Origin: SAR86 cluster bacterium SAR86B
GTDB lineage: Bacteria; Pseudomonadota; Gammaproteobacteria; Magnimaribacterales; D2472
Length of the DNA: 64,000 nucleotides
Assembly: GCA_905181955.1 (NCBI GenBank)
Contig: CAJJAC010000001.1
Coordinates: 1 to 64,000 of the forward strand
Reading direction: 5' to 3'
The position numbers and the translations under genes are program-made. Shown one piece after another: positions 14,448 to 23,630 of this stretch; position 1 is the first letter of the stretch, and each line of letters starts with the position of its first letter. The notes below the pieces were generated by a model that worked only from the letters and a program-made list of their open reading frames with translations, did no database searches and was not told the origin of the DNA.

Positions 14448-15400
14448 TGTTTAAATACTCTCTTTTAATTTTATTACTTGGAATTAACTATCCTATGAAT
14501 GCATATAATGAGGGTTACTCAGACAATAATGGAGTTAAGATATTCTATAGAGATTATGGTCCTATGGGTGCTGAGCCTATAATCCTTGTTCAGGGTTTAG
14601 GGGGTCAATTAACTCAATGGCCTGATAACCTGATAGATCTTTTAAGAGACAATAATTTTAGACCTATTGTTTACGATAATAGAGATATAGGTCTTTCTAC
14701 AATGTTTACTGGATCGCCTAACTATACTACTGATTACATAAAATACCTCTTTAGACTCCCGCTTAAGTCTGAATATTCAATTGAAGATATGGGTCTTGAT
14801 GGCATATCTGTGCTAGATGAGCTGCAGATAGAATCAGCTCACTTATTAGGTATGTCTATGGGCGGAATGATTGCACAAATCATGGCATCAAATCATCCCG
14901 ATAGAGTTAAGTCATTTACACTCATCGCATCCACTGCTGCAACTCCCAGCCCTCTGAATAGCCCAACAAGAGAAGTTAGAAATCTACTTTTAGATAGATC
15001 CATAACTAGCAATACTTCTTACGAAGAGAGATACCAGCGTGCAGTAAAACTTATAAGTGTAATTGGAATGGATGGGTATGAATTTGATACTCCTGAATTT
15101 AAAGAACAGGCTATAGAGAATATGAAGCGCTCAAAAGACGATACTGGATTTTCAAGACAGCTACTTGCTATTCTTTCGTCAAAAAATAGATTCAATAAGA
15201 TTAAAGCTATAAACATTCCTACTTTGATTATTCACGGAGCAGATGATCCATTACTTAAGGTTAAAAATGCCTACAAGATGCATAAATTAATACCTGAAAG
15301 TGAATTAATAATAATTGATGATATGCGGCATCTTATAGAGCAACCTATACTCGAACAGTTTAAGAAAAGACTTCTTCAACACTTAAATTCTAATTCCTAA
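14447..15400 (+). CDS. Alpha/beta hydrolase, probably exported
   Basis: The mature protein is a classical alpha/beta hydrolase: VQGLGGQLTQWPD forms the oxyanion hole, LLGMSMGGMIAQ the nucleophile elbow (serine near residue 140), LIIHGADDPLL the acid, and DDMRHLIEQP the histidine. The first 19 residues (MFKYSLLILLLGINYPMNA) look like a signal peptide, suggesting periplasmic location. It is the second hydrolase of the operon, in contrast to its apparently cytoplasmic DUF3089 neighbour. A transporter gene follows 8 bp later. Ester or lactone hydrolysis is likely. Confidence 0.85.
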   Translation: MFKYSLLILLLGINYPMNAYNEGYSDNNGVKIFYRDYGPMGAEPIILVQGLGGQLTQWPDNLIDLLRDNNFRPIVYDNRDIGLSTMFTGSPNYTTDYIKYLFRLPLKSEYSIEDMGLDGISVLDELQIESAHLLGMSMGGMIAQIMASNHPDRVKSFTLIASTAATPSPLNSPTREVRNLLLDRSITSNTSYEERYQRAVKLISVIGMDGYEFDTPEFKEQAIENMKRSKDDTGFSRQLLAILSSKNRFNKIKAINIPTLIIHGADDPLLKVKNAYKMHKLIPESELIIIDDMRHLIEQPILEQFKKRLLQHLNSNS

Positions 15401-15408
15401 AATAAAAA

Positions 15409-16803
15409 ATGATATCAACAAGTCTTAAAAGAAATTATGCAACTGGGGCAGCAGCAAATGGTGTTAAGACTGACATGTTCACTTTCTTTTTACTATTTTT
15501 TTATACTAATATTGCAGGGTTGGAACCAGCTTTAGCTGGTTTAGCTATTTTAGTTGCCTTGTGTGTTGATGCAGTTACTGATCCTTTAATGGGAACAATA
15601 ACAGATAGAACCAATTCAAGATGGGGAAGAAGACATCCTTATATGTTTGTTTCATTCATACCTCTGGCAATAGGCTACGTATGCTTATTTATACCAAATC
15701 CTAGTTGGGATGTTTCGCAAAGTGGATTATTTCTATGGATGGTTAGTTTTGCAATTCTAACTCGAGTAGGTATGACTTTATTTGATATACCTCATAGAGG
15801 CTTAGGAGCCGAACTTTCAAAGGATTACGAAGAGCGAGCATTAATAATGTCCTGGAGAGAGCTATTTGGTTGGCTTGCTGGACTAACTAACGCATTTTTG
15901 GGTTATTTTATCTTCTTGAGAGCAACGCCTGAATATCCACGAGGCATGTTAAATCCAGAAGCCTATCTTCCATTTGCATTTGCAGGTGCTGCAATAATGG
16001 TCGTAGCTATTTTATTTTCATCTTTTACAACACTTAAAACAGGAAAATCACTTTCAAAGTGGGAAGGTTCTTTAAAGCTAATCGACATTCTTAAAGAATT
16101 AAAAATAGCTTTATCAAATAGATCTTTTATAAGACTCTTTTTTATAAACTTAACTTTAGCAATTGCATGGGGTCTTGGTAATGCTTTGACACTTTATGTG
16201 AATACATTTTTTTGGGAATTTACTACTGTTCAAATTACAGCCTTTTTGCCGGTTTATGCAATTTGCTCATATTTTGGTTTCTTATTAACGCCAATACTCA
16301 TTAAAAAATTCGATAAGAAATATATTGTTATATGCTCTCTATGTGTTGTTTCATTTATGACGGTTATGCCTTTTCTATTCTTCAACCTAGGTATGACTCC
16401 TGAAAAAGGTTCATGGATGTTACTTCCATTTCTATCATCGTTTCTTGTTTTCGGTATGACATTTAATATCATCGGTATTATGACCAGAGATTCTATGCTT
16501 GGTGACATTAGTGATGAAGTTGAGCTTGATAGCGGCAGAAGGCAAGAGGGCATTCTTTATGCAGCTGTATCTTTTATGCAAAAAGTTAATACTGGCTTAG
16601 GGAGTTTTACAGCAGGACTAGTTTTATCATTTATAGGTTTTAAAGGCTCAGTAAGTTCAAGTGAAGAGATATATTCTTTAATTGTTATCCAAGGCCCCGT
16701 TGTTGCCATTTTGATATTAATACCAACATTCCTTGTTTATAAATACAAAATTACTCGAGCTAGACATGCTGAAATTATTGCAGCTCTAAATACATCTTCT
16801 TAA
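15409..16803 (+). CDS. MFS transporter of the GPH (melibiose permease-like) family
   Basis: This 464-residue protein has about 12 membrane segments. Near residue 60 the loop DAVTDPLMGTITDRTNSRWGRRHPYM is the signature of the glycoside-pentoside-hexuronide (GPH) cation symporters, including the conserved D and RWGRRRP-like motif. Related proteins also import other small organic substrates. It follows the hydrolase gene by 8 bp, so the operon may take up a substrate or export the product of the hydrolases. Substrate specificity cannot be inferred from the sequence. Confidence 0.9.
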   Translation: MISTSLKRNYATGAAANGVKTDMFTFFLLFFYTNIAGLEPALAGLAILVALCVDAVTDPLMGTITDRTNSRWGRRHPYMFVSFIPLAIGYVCLFIPNPSWDVSQSGLFLWMVSFAILTRVGMTLFDIPHRGLGAELSKDYEERALIMSWRELFGWLAGLTNAFLGYFIFLRATPEYPRGMLNPEAYLPFAFAGAAIMVVAILFSSFTTLKTGKSLSKWEGSLKLIDILKELKIALSNRSFIRLFFINLTLAIAWGLGNALTLYVNTFFWEFTTVQITAFLPVYAICSYFGFLLTPILIKKFDKKYIVICSLCVVSFMTVMPFLFFNLGMTPEKGSWMLLPFLSSFLVFGMTFNIIGIMTRDSMLGDISDEVELDSGRRQEGILYAAVSFMQKVNTGLGSFTAGLVLSFIGFKGSVSSSEEIYSLIVIQGPVVAILILIPTFLVYKYKITRARHAEIIAALNTSS

Positions 16804-16850
16804 AATAAATAATTATATCTATCTACCCATAATTCAAATAGAATCACTTC

Positions 16851-17102
16851 ATGAAAATTACAGATAATCTAATCTTAATTCCCTGGTTCCTAGGTTTCAT
16901 AAATTTCACAACGCCTTTTAACAATATCTATCTCTTTTGGACTATTAATCTAATATTTTATGGATTACTATTTGCTCACTTAGTTGAGAGCATCATCTTT
17001 AGACAAAAAATTATCAATGGACCAAAAGGTCCCTGGATTGGATTTTCTTTAACCCTTATTTATGGTGTTTTATTCTTAAGATCTTTTAGTCAAAAAAGTT
17101 AA
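16851..17102 (+). CDS. Small membrane protein, possibly DUF1145
   Basis: The 83-residue product has three hydrophobic stretches (LILIPWFLGFINFT, IYLFWTINLIFYGLLFAHLVESIIF and WIGFSLTLIYGVLFL). The layout and size resemble DUF1145 proteins, but the match is by general pattern only. Its stop codon overlaps the start of the MATE gene (TAATG), implying translational coupling and possible functional association with that exporter. Confidence 0.6.
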   Translation: MKITDNLILIPWFLGFINFTTPFNNIYLFWTINLIFYGLLFAHLVESIIFRQKIINGPKGPWIGFSLTLIYGVLFLRSFSQKS

Positions 17103-18463
17103 TGGAAACTGTATACGAAGAATCTGATATTCCAAAAGGGTCGTCTGGTGTTTGGAGTTTAGCTTGGCCAACAATAATCACTAATCTTTTATTTGCATCA
17201 TCCTCAATCATTGCTATTAAAGTTGTTGGTGGCCTCGGTCAAGATGCTGTTGCTGCAACTATTACAGGTCAGAGAATTAGTTTCATTCTTCAAGCAATTC
17301 TTATGGGTCTTTTGTCTGGAACAACAGCGCTCATGGCAAGACACTGGGGAGCAAAAGAGCCCAAAGAAAGTAGCCAGTATTTATCTCAAACTATTCAATT
17401 AACACTAGCTTTTAGTATAGTTTTTTCAATATTGCTTTGGTTGTATGCAGAACCCTTCGTTGCTTTTCTTGGTCTAAAAGGTGATGCCTTATCAATGTCA
17501 GTTATATATTTAAAATACTTATGCCCATTTCTACCTCTTTTAGCAATAGGCTTATCAATTACAACCGGCTTCAGGTCTATAGGTGACGTCAAGACTCCAT
17601 TAATAATTTCAGTCATTATGAATATTATTGGTGTTAGTTCTATGATTGTTCTAACACATGGATACCTTGGTTTTAATAATTATGGTGTATATGGTGCAGC
17701 CATAGGAAATGGCATATCCTTCTTTTGTGGAGCTCTGCTATCTTTACTAGCTTGGAGATCTAATCTTGTAAAAACCAAGTACTCACCTTTGTTTGTAATT
17801 GATATCTCAAGAATAAAAAATATATTTGAAGTTGGTTTACCGGCTGCATTAGAACAAGCAGTTTTTCAGTTAGGTATTAATGCTTTTCTTATAATCGTAG
17901 CTCAATACGGAACGACAGCCTACGCTGCATATGGAATAGGGATACAAATATTAGCTTTTTCTTTTGTTATTGGATTTGGCTTCTCAATGGCTGGAGCAAG
18001 TCTGGTAGGTCAGCATATGGGGGCTGAGGATAATTTTCAAGCCAAGAGGTCAGCTTGGAGTGGAATGAGGCTATCCATAGCATTTATGACAATCTTTGGC
18101 GCATTTATTGTCCTATTTGCTGAACAAATCGTTGGTTTTTTAATTAATGATGCTGAGGTTATAAGATTAACTGTAATTTTTATATGGATTATGGGTTCAC
18201 TTCAACCGCTAATGGCAATAGAATTTTCTTTAGGAGGGGCTCTTAGGGGCGCAGGTGATACTAAATCACCTTTACTTATAACATTAACTTGTTTGCTGCT
18301 AATACGTGTCTTACTAGCTATGATTGTCTTATATTTAAATATGGGAGTTGAATGGATATTTGCAACTTTAATCGCAGACTATTCAGTTAAAGCCTTTTTA
18401 TATATAAAAACCTTTAGATCTGAAAAGTGGATGAATTCTCTGGATATTAAGGCAGGTCCTTAG
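17102..18463 (+). CDS. MATE family multidrug/metabolite exporter
   Basis: The 453-residue protein has about 12 membrane spans in two repeats. The first begins WSLAWPTIITNLLFASSSIIAIKVVGGLGQDAVAA and contains GLLSGTTALMARHWGAKEPKE; the second has VGLPAALEQAVFQLGINAF and GASLVGQHMGAED. These are MATE (NorM/DinF-like) signatures. Such proteins exchange Na+ or H+ for cationic drugs or metabolites. It is coupled to the small membrane protein upstream and overlaps the convergent DUF349 gene by 17 bp at its 3' end. Confidence 0.9.
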   Translation: METVYEESDIPKGSSGVWSLAWPTIITNLLFASSSIIAIKVVGGLGQDAVAATITGQRISFILQAILMGLLSGTTALMARHWGAKEPKESSQYLSQTIQLTLAFSIVFSILLWLYAEPFVAFLGLKGDALSMSVIYLKYLCPFLPLLAIGLSITTGFRSIGDVKTPLIISVIMNIIGVSSMIVLTHGYLGFNNYGVYGAAIGNGISFFCGALLSLLAWRSNLVKTKYSPLFVIDISRIKNIFEVGLPAALEQAVFQLGINAFLIIVAQYGTTAYAAYGIGIQILAFSFVIGFGFSMAGASLVGQHMGAEDNFQAKRSAWSGMRLSIAFMTIFGAFIVLFAEQIVGFLINDAEVIRLTVIFIWIMGSLQPLMAIEFSLGGALRGAGDTKSPLLITLTCLLLIRVLLAMIVLYLNMGVEWIFATLIADYSVKAFLYIKTFRSEKWMNSLDIKAGP

Positions 18464-19883
18464 AAAGATTATCTAAGGCCTTACTTATTCTAGACCAAAG
18501 CTTCTTCTCATCAGCTCCAGCATCTTTTGCAGGTAAACTAGAATAAAAGTCTACTAGCAATTTCTCGATGGCTAGTTTGTTATTATTAGAACCTTTGTTA
18601 AATTTATCAGCCAGCATTTCAAACTGAATAGCCTGCCTCATTTTTAAATCTTTTTTCAAGCCTTCGATATTAGCCATTAGTTCGAGCTTAATACATGAAT
18701 AGAGAAGCTTATCTTTATCTAATTTATTCTCTGAATCTTTAATAGCACTTAGTATTGATTTAGGAAGGGTTAGCCCATCTGAGCTTTTTTTACCTAACAA
18801 TATTTCAAATAAATCTTTATAAGACCCTACTTTGGCATTATTTAATTGATCACTAATATCTTTTTGATACGCATCAACACTCTTCATAAATGCATGCACT
18901 TCTTTAGATTTTTGAAGATTAACAAGAATCTCAGCTCCAGATCTTAGTTCAGAAGGGCTTTTAGATTTACTTTGTAGATCTTGAGTTAGCAGTTTTAAAA
19001 TTTCTAAATCTTTTTCAATATCTTCTTTTTTTGCATTAAAGAACCTATCAGCAGATTTATTAAATTTATCCCATAACTTGTTATCATTTTTTCTTCCAGC
19101 AGAGCCAGCTAATTTCCATTGCTGTTTAAGATCATTAAATTTCTTTATACAGGAATCATTATCGTCATCATGTATGAGATCAACTTTGGTGATTAAAGAT
19201 TCTTTAGCTTTTATAACAATATTTTCTTGACGCTCTATTTCTTTAGAAATAGGTTTCTTAGCTTCATAGTAGTCGTCTCTAAGCTTTTTCAAATCCTTAT
19301 CTAAGACAGGGGCAAATTCCTTCCATTGATTAAAAATAGTATTAATGAAATTAATTAAACTTCTAGCATCAGACCATTTACCTGAATTATCTTCCACAAA
19401 TTGGTTCATTTGTGTAACTAAATTTCTTCTTTGAACAGCATTTTGAATTTTCTTTTCTTTAAGCTCATCAAAAAACTCTTTACATGGTTCCCAAGCTTTA
19501 TTCGTGAGTTCATTAAAAGATTGCCACTGTTCTCTTCCTGCAGGTCTGCTTGAGAGGTCTAAGAGCTGCCATTTAGCTTGTAGGTCATGAATTATATTAG
19601 CTTGCTTCTTTGGAGTGTCTGAAGGGTTCTCGACAACCTTCTTGATAGCATCTATAAGTTCATTTCTCTTTGGGTTAGCAGCAAAAGAAGAAACATCATC
19701 ATAATATCGTGATTGAGCAAGAGCAGCATTAAACTTATGGCGCAACCTGTTAGGTACTTTTCCATATTTCTTCATCTGATTATTAACCTCTCGCACGATT
19801 TTCTGAGCTTTTTTAATAGCACCATCTGCAAAAAGCTTTTCAGCTTGATCTAAATCTTGAAATAAATCTTTACTAGCTTCCAC
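18447..19883 (-). CDS. DUF349 domain protein
   Basis: This 478-residue protein is highly charged, lysine-rich and helical. It contains repeated DUF349 motifs such as LQAKWQLLDLSSRPAGREQWQSFNELTNKAWEPCKEFFD and FNDLKQQWKLAGSAGRKNDNKLWDKFNKSADRFFNAKKE. The regular W/F spacing suggests tandem coiled-coil or helical-hairpin repeats. The family is widespread in proteobacteria, but its function is unknown. Known relatives are often much longer. It is divergent from trpS with only 30 bp between starts, so the promoters must overlap. Confidence 0.85.
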   Translation of the reverse strand: MEASKDLFQDLDQAEKLFADGAIKKAQKIVREVNNQMKKYGKVPNRLRHKFNAALAQSRYYDDVSSFAANPKRNELIDAIKKVVENPSDTPKKQANIIHDLQAKWQLLDLSSRPAGREQWQSFNELTNKAWEPCKEFFDELKEKKIQNAVQRRNLVTQMNQFVEDNSGKWSDARSLINFINTIFNQWKEFAPVLDKDLKKLRDDYYEAKKPISKEIERQENIVIKAKESLITKVDLIHDDDNDSCIKKFNDLKQQWKLAGSAGRKNDNKLWDKFNKSADRFFNAKKEDIEKDLEILKLLTQDLQSKSKSPSELRSGAEILVNLQKSKEVHAFMKSVDAYQKDISDQLNNAKVGSYKDLFEILLGKKSSDGLTLPKSILSAIKDSENKLDKDKLLYSCIKLELMANIEGLKKDLKMRQAIQFEMLADKFNKGSNNNKLAIEKLLVDFYSSLPAKDAGADEKKLWSRISKALDNLSKDLP

Positions 19884-19913
19884 ATTAACCCTTATGAAGT
19901 TTATAATTAAAAA

Positions 19914-20906
19914 ATGAAAAAACGAATTCTAACAGGAATTACGACAACTGGTACTCCTCATATAGGAAATTATATAGGAGCAATAAAGCCAAGCATTAAT
20001 TTAGCTCAAGAAAGCTCTGAATCTTTTTTCTTTTTAGCAGATTATCATGCTCTTATTAAAACAACTGATTCTCAAAGCATCAGAGCATCCGTTAATGATA
20101 TTGCTTTGGCATGGCTTTCATCTGGCTTAGATACCAATACATCATTTTTCTATAGACAGTCTGATATTAAGGAAATTACAGAACTGAGCTGGATCTTAAC
20201 TTGTATTACAGCTAAAGGCTTAATGAATAGGGCCCACGCATATAAAGCAGCCACTGCGGAAAATAAAACTGATGAGGATAAAGGAATAAATATGGGTTTA
20301 TTTTCATATCCAATTTTAATGGCTACAGATATCTTAATTTTTAATTCAACCCATGTCCCGGTTGGGCCTGATCAATTACAGCATCTTGAAATGACAAGAG
20401 ATATCGCTAATCGATTCAATCATCTTTATAAAAAGATTTTTAATATACCTGAAGCGATAATTCAGGATGATGGGAAAGTTGTACCTGGAATAGATGGAAG
20501 AAAAATGAGTAAGTCATACAATAATATTATCCCTCTTTTGTCAGATGAAAAAACCTTAAAGAAATCAATTGCAAAAATTGTGACAAATTCATTAGAGCCG
20601 GGCGTTCCTAAAGATCCAAATGGATGTAATGTTTTCAATCTATATTCTCATTTTTCAACTACTGAAGAGCAATCTCAGTTTAAAAGTGAATACCTTGATG
20701 GAATATCATGGGGCGATGCTAAAAATAAATTATTTACTAAGATTAATGAAGAATTAAGCCCAATAAGAGAGACATTTAATAAATTAGAGCAAGATAAGAA
20801 TCTTGTTAACGATTTGCTTGATGCTGGTGCTGCAAAGGTTAAACCTTTCGCTTCAGATATGCTTGGTGAAGTCAGGGAGCTCGTTGGTATTTCAAAGCTT
20901 GGCTAA
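19914..20906 (+). CDS. trpS: Tryptophanyl-tRNA synthetase
   Basis: The protein is a class I aminoacyl-tRNA synthetase charging tRNA(Trp) in the cytoplasm. The HIGH-equivalent TPHIGNYIGA is near residue 14, the ADYHALI tryptophan-pocket segment near residue 43, VGPDQLQHLEMTRDIA near residue 147, and the KMSKS signature appears as GRKMSKSYNN near residue 196. The length of 330 residues is standard. The ATG at 19914 follows a short spacer from the divergent DUF349 gene. The next gene probably starts inside its 3' end. Confidence 0.97.
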   Translation: MKKRILTGITTTGTPHIGNYIGAIKPSINLAQESSESFFFLADYHALIKTTDSQSIRASVNDIALAWLSSGLDTNTSFFYRQSDIKEITELSWILTCITAKGLMNRAHAYKAATAENKTDEDKGINMGLFSYPILMATDILIFNSTHVPVGPDQLQHLEMTRDIANRFNHLYKKIFNIPEAIIQDDGKVVPGIDGRKMSKSYNNIIPLLSDEKTLKKSIAKIVTNSLEPGVPKDPNGCNVFNLYSHFSTTEEQSQFKSEYLDGISWGDAKNKLFTKINEELSPIRETFNKLEQDKNLVNDLLDAGAAKVKPFASDMLGEVRELVGISKLG

Positions 20907-21438
20907 AATAATACCGCTCAAAGCAGCAAGATCTCATCTTGATAATATTCAAAGTATAAAAGTTAGATTAAGCAATCATGCAACTTTTGTGTCTCTTCAA
21001 TGGGATATTATCGATAAATCTAATTTAGATTGGAGTAATTTATTTTCAATTATTACCTCACATAATGAATATAACTTCATTCATTTAAATCATAACTCTT
21101 TTTCATTGAATGGATTTCATGGCCCCTATAATATAAATAATGCCAATCATAAACATTTTGATTTGATAGACTCAGAATTTTTTTACTCATCCTTGAACGG
21201 CATTCTGGCTAAAGATCATTGGCTTCAACCTCCTATGGATAATAGTAAAGTCTCAATCTTATTGCATAGAGCCAATGATCTAAGTAAAAGTTCATCTCAA
21301 ATTTATATGCTTAATTCAAGTTTCAATAAACCTACTAAACCTTATGATCATGAGTGGAGCCATACCTTTATTGAATATTATGAATATTTTGTAATTACCT
21401 CTACTAAAGTATTTGTTTGGAGTTTAGTTTATGAGTAG
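20884..21438 (+). CDS. Hypothetical protein downstream of trpS
   Basis: I do not recognise this protein. The track ORF begins at 20803 inside trpS, but its first residues look like frame-shifted trpS. A TTG at 20884 has an AGGGAG ribosome binding site 4 bp away, and another TTG at 20899 is also possible. Either way the gene overlaps the trpS end and the MFS start, which implies tight coupling. The mature sequence (IIPLKAARSHLDNI..., DHEWSHTFIEYYEYFVITST) is soluble, of mixed alpha/beta character, with many histidines and aromatic residues. The function is unknown. Confidence 0.6.
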   Translation: MVFQSLAKIIPLKAARSHLDNIQSIKVRLSNHATFVSLQWDIIDKSNLDWSNLFSIITSHNEYNFIHLNHNSFSLNGFHGPYNINNANHKHFDLIDSEFFYSSLNGILAKDHWLQPPMDNSKVSILLHRANDLSKSSSQIYMLNSSFNKPTKPYDHEWSHTFIEYYEYFVITSTKVFVWSLVYE

Positions 21439-22615
21439 TGGTGGTTTTTGGCTTAAATTTGGACTCTTTACTGTTGGCTTAGGTCAATCATTTGTATTTG
21501 TATTAGTGCCTCCATTAGCTAGAGATTTAGGTCTTTCTGAAGTTCAGACTTCTACAATCTTTGCAATTTCGGCTGTAGCTTGGGCTTTAACAAGTGCAGG
21601 CTGGGGCAGGGCAAGCGACACCTATGGAAGAAGGAATATAGCTATTCTTGGTCTTGTAGGCTATGCGATATCAATGATCGCCCTTATAACACCTTTATTT
21701 TTAGTCGAAAGGAATGTCTTGGATGTTATCTATCTTTTTCCTTTACTTGTACTGGGTCGTCTTATAAACGGGATTATTGGATCGGCAACAAGGCCGGCAT
21801 CTTTTGCATATGTAGCTGATACAAGCTCAAGAGAGGAAAGGACTTTAGAATTTGCAAGAATGGAATCAAGCTTTTTAGTTGGAACTGTTATGGGCCCATT
21901 AATTGGCGGCATGTTATTTTTAATTACTAAAGAGACTCCATTTTATTTATTTAGTGCTTTAGCATTAGTAGGTTCAATTGGAATATATTTCAACTTAGAA
22001 CAACATGAAATCAAACCAAGAGACCCAGAAGTATCAAAGATATCCTATTCATCTAATAACGTTTGGCCATTCTTATTTTTAGCATCATTGACAAGTTTAT
22101 GCCAAGCCTCATTACTTCAATCTATGGGTTTCTTTGTAACTGATACCTTTTCTTCACTTGATGACATACCCATTTTAATTAGTATCTCCTTTGCTCTCAT
22201 ATCAATTTCAGCAATTGTTAGTCAATATTTATTTACAGATTTAATAGCTTTAAATAATTATAAATTACTAATATGCGGTTCTTTATTAATGGCTATATCT
22301 TATTATGCTATGAGCTATGCTGACACTATCGCAACTTATTATTTAACATTGATATTTAATGGTTTTGGTATTGGGATGATGAGACCTGCGACAGCATCAA
22401 GCTTATCTCTTAGTCAATTATCTGAAAATCAAGGCTCTGCAGCTGGTTATCTTGGATCAGTTATGCCGATAGGTCATATGATGGTGCCTTTAGTAGCTAT
22501 GCCAATATATGCAATTCAGCCAAATTTTCTTTACGTATTTAGTGCAGGATTATGTATTCTTATACTTTTCTTTATAATAGTTCATCCAATCTTTAAGGAA
22601 AATTTAATTGATTAA
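21431..22615 (+). CDS. MFS transporter (drug-resistance type)
   Basis: This 394-residue MFS protein has about 12 membrane segments. The loop GWGRASDTYGRRNIAILG after helix 2 is the major-facilitator motif A (GxxxDxxGRR), and FVLVPPLARDLGLSEVQT is the first periplasmic loop. RLINGIIGSATRPASFAYVAD is near the motif region of DHA1 family exporters. The substrate is unknown. It starts inside the end of the previous gene and shares 8 bp with hemH, so the trpS-orf-mfs-hemH run appears to be one operon. Confidence 0.9.
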   Translation: MSSGGFWLKFGLFTVGLGQSFVFVLVPPLARDLGLSEVQTSTIFAISAVAWALTSAGWGRASDTYGRRNIAILGLVGYAISMIALITPLFLVERNVLDVIYLFPLLVLGRLINGIIGSATRPASFAYVADTSSREERTLEFARMESSFLVGTVMGPLIGGMLFLITKETPFYLFSALALVGSIGIYFNLEQHEIKPRDPEVSKISYSSNNVWPFLFLASLTSLCQASLLQSMGFFVTDTFSSLDDIPILISISFALISISAIVSQYLFTDLIALNNYKLLICGSLLMAISYYAMSYADTIATYYLTLIFNGFGIGMMRPATASSLSLSQLSENQGSAAGYLGSVMPIGHMMVPLVAMPIYAIQPNFLYVFSAGLCILILFFIIVHPIFKENLID

Positions 22616-23630
22616 AACGAAAGCATTATTATTGGTAAATCTAGGCACGCCAGATACTCCATCTTATTGGAGTGTTTATAAATTTTTAAATCAATTTCTT
22701 ATGGATAAACGCGTTCTGGACTATCCTTTTATTTTTAGATTTATTCTTGTTAACTTTATAATTTGTCCATTAAGGTCTTTTTCATCCTCAAAGATATATA
22801 GAAAATTATGGAATCCAACTACAGGGTCTCCGTTACTTCACAATACTAAGAAATTAAGTGAAAAAATAGAAAATTTATTACCTGATTTTGATGTAGCTTA
22901 CGCAATGCGATATCAAAAGCCCTCAATTGAAGAAAATTTAAATAAGCTTTTAGCAAATAATCCTGATGAGTTAATAATATTACCTTTATTTCCACATTAC
23001 GCAGCATCAACAACTGGCTCAGTCTTTGCTGAGATTTCTAGAGTACTCAATAAAAGGTGGTCAGTACCTAAAGTTAAATTTATTAATCAATTTTACGATG
23101 ATGAAGCTTTTCTAGATGCTTGGATAGATCAAGCGCAATCTTTTGATATCAAAAGTTACGACAAGATTATCTTTAGTTATCATGGCCTTCCTTTAAGCCA
23201 TGTAGATAAAATTTATCCTGATTCCTTATGTTCAGATAATGATTGTGAATCAGGAATCACAGAAGAAAATAAATTCTGTTATAAAGCTACAACCTATGAA
23301 ACTACTAAGCTATTAGCAAACAGATTGGGTATAGAGTCAACTGAGTTTATTGTCTCTTATCAATCTAGACTTACTAAAAACTGGCTTGAGCCCTTTAGTG
23401 ATGAGGTTTTAAAAGAACTTGCTTTATCTGGTTCTAAAAATGTATTAGTTTTTTCACCGGCTTTTACAGCAGACTGTCTTGAAACAATTATCGAGATAGG
23501 TGATGAGTACAAAGAACTATTTATAGAAGCTGGTGGTAAGAATCTTGACTTCGTTCCATCACTTAATTATTCAGATAAATGGGCAAATGCTATTATTAAA
23601 ATTATAAATAAAGAGGATAAAAATGTTTAA
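22608..23630 (+). CDS. hemH: Ferrochelatase
   Basis: This enzyme inserts Fe2+ into protoporphyrin IX, the last step of haem synthesis. The start LLLVNLGTPDTPS, the middle IIFSYHGLPLSH (with the catalytic histidine) and the late DCLETIIEIGDEY (catalytic acid) are diagnostic, and 340 residues is normal. The likely start is a TTG, read from the sequence ttgattaaaacg. A cysteine-bearing insertion, CSDNDC...FCYK, replaces the usual short GDPY loop. It resembles the internal iron-sulfur insertion known in some ferrochelatases, but with three cysteines where I would expect four. Confidence 0.95.
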   Translation: MIKTKALLLVNLGTPDTPSYWSVYKFLNQFLMDKRVLDYPFIFRFILVNFIICPLRSFSSSKIYRKLWNPTTGSPLLHNTKKLSEKIENLLPDFDVAYAMRYQKPSIEENLNKLLANNPDELIILPLFPHYAASTTGSVFAEISRVLNKRWSVPKVKFINQFYDDEAFLDAWIDQAQSFDIKSYDKIIFSYHGLPLSHVDKIYPDSLCSDNDCESGITEENKFCYKATTYETTKLLANRLGIESTEFIVSYQSRLTKNWLEPFSDEVLKELALSGSKNVLVFSPAFTADCLETIIEIGDEYKELFIEAGGKNLDFVPSLNYSDKWANAIIKIINKEDKNV

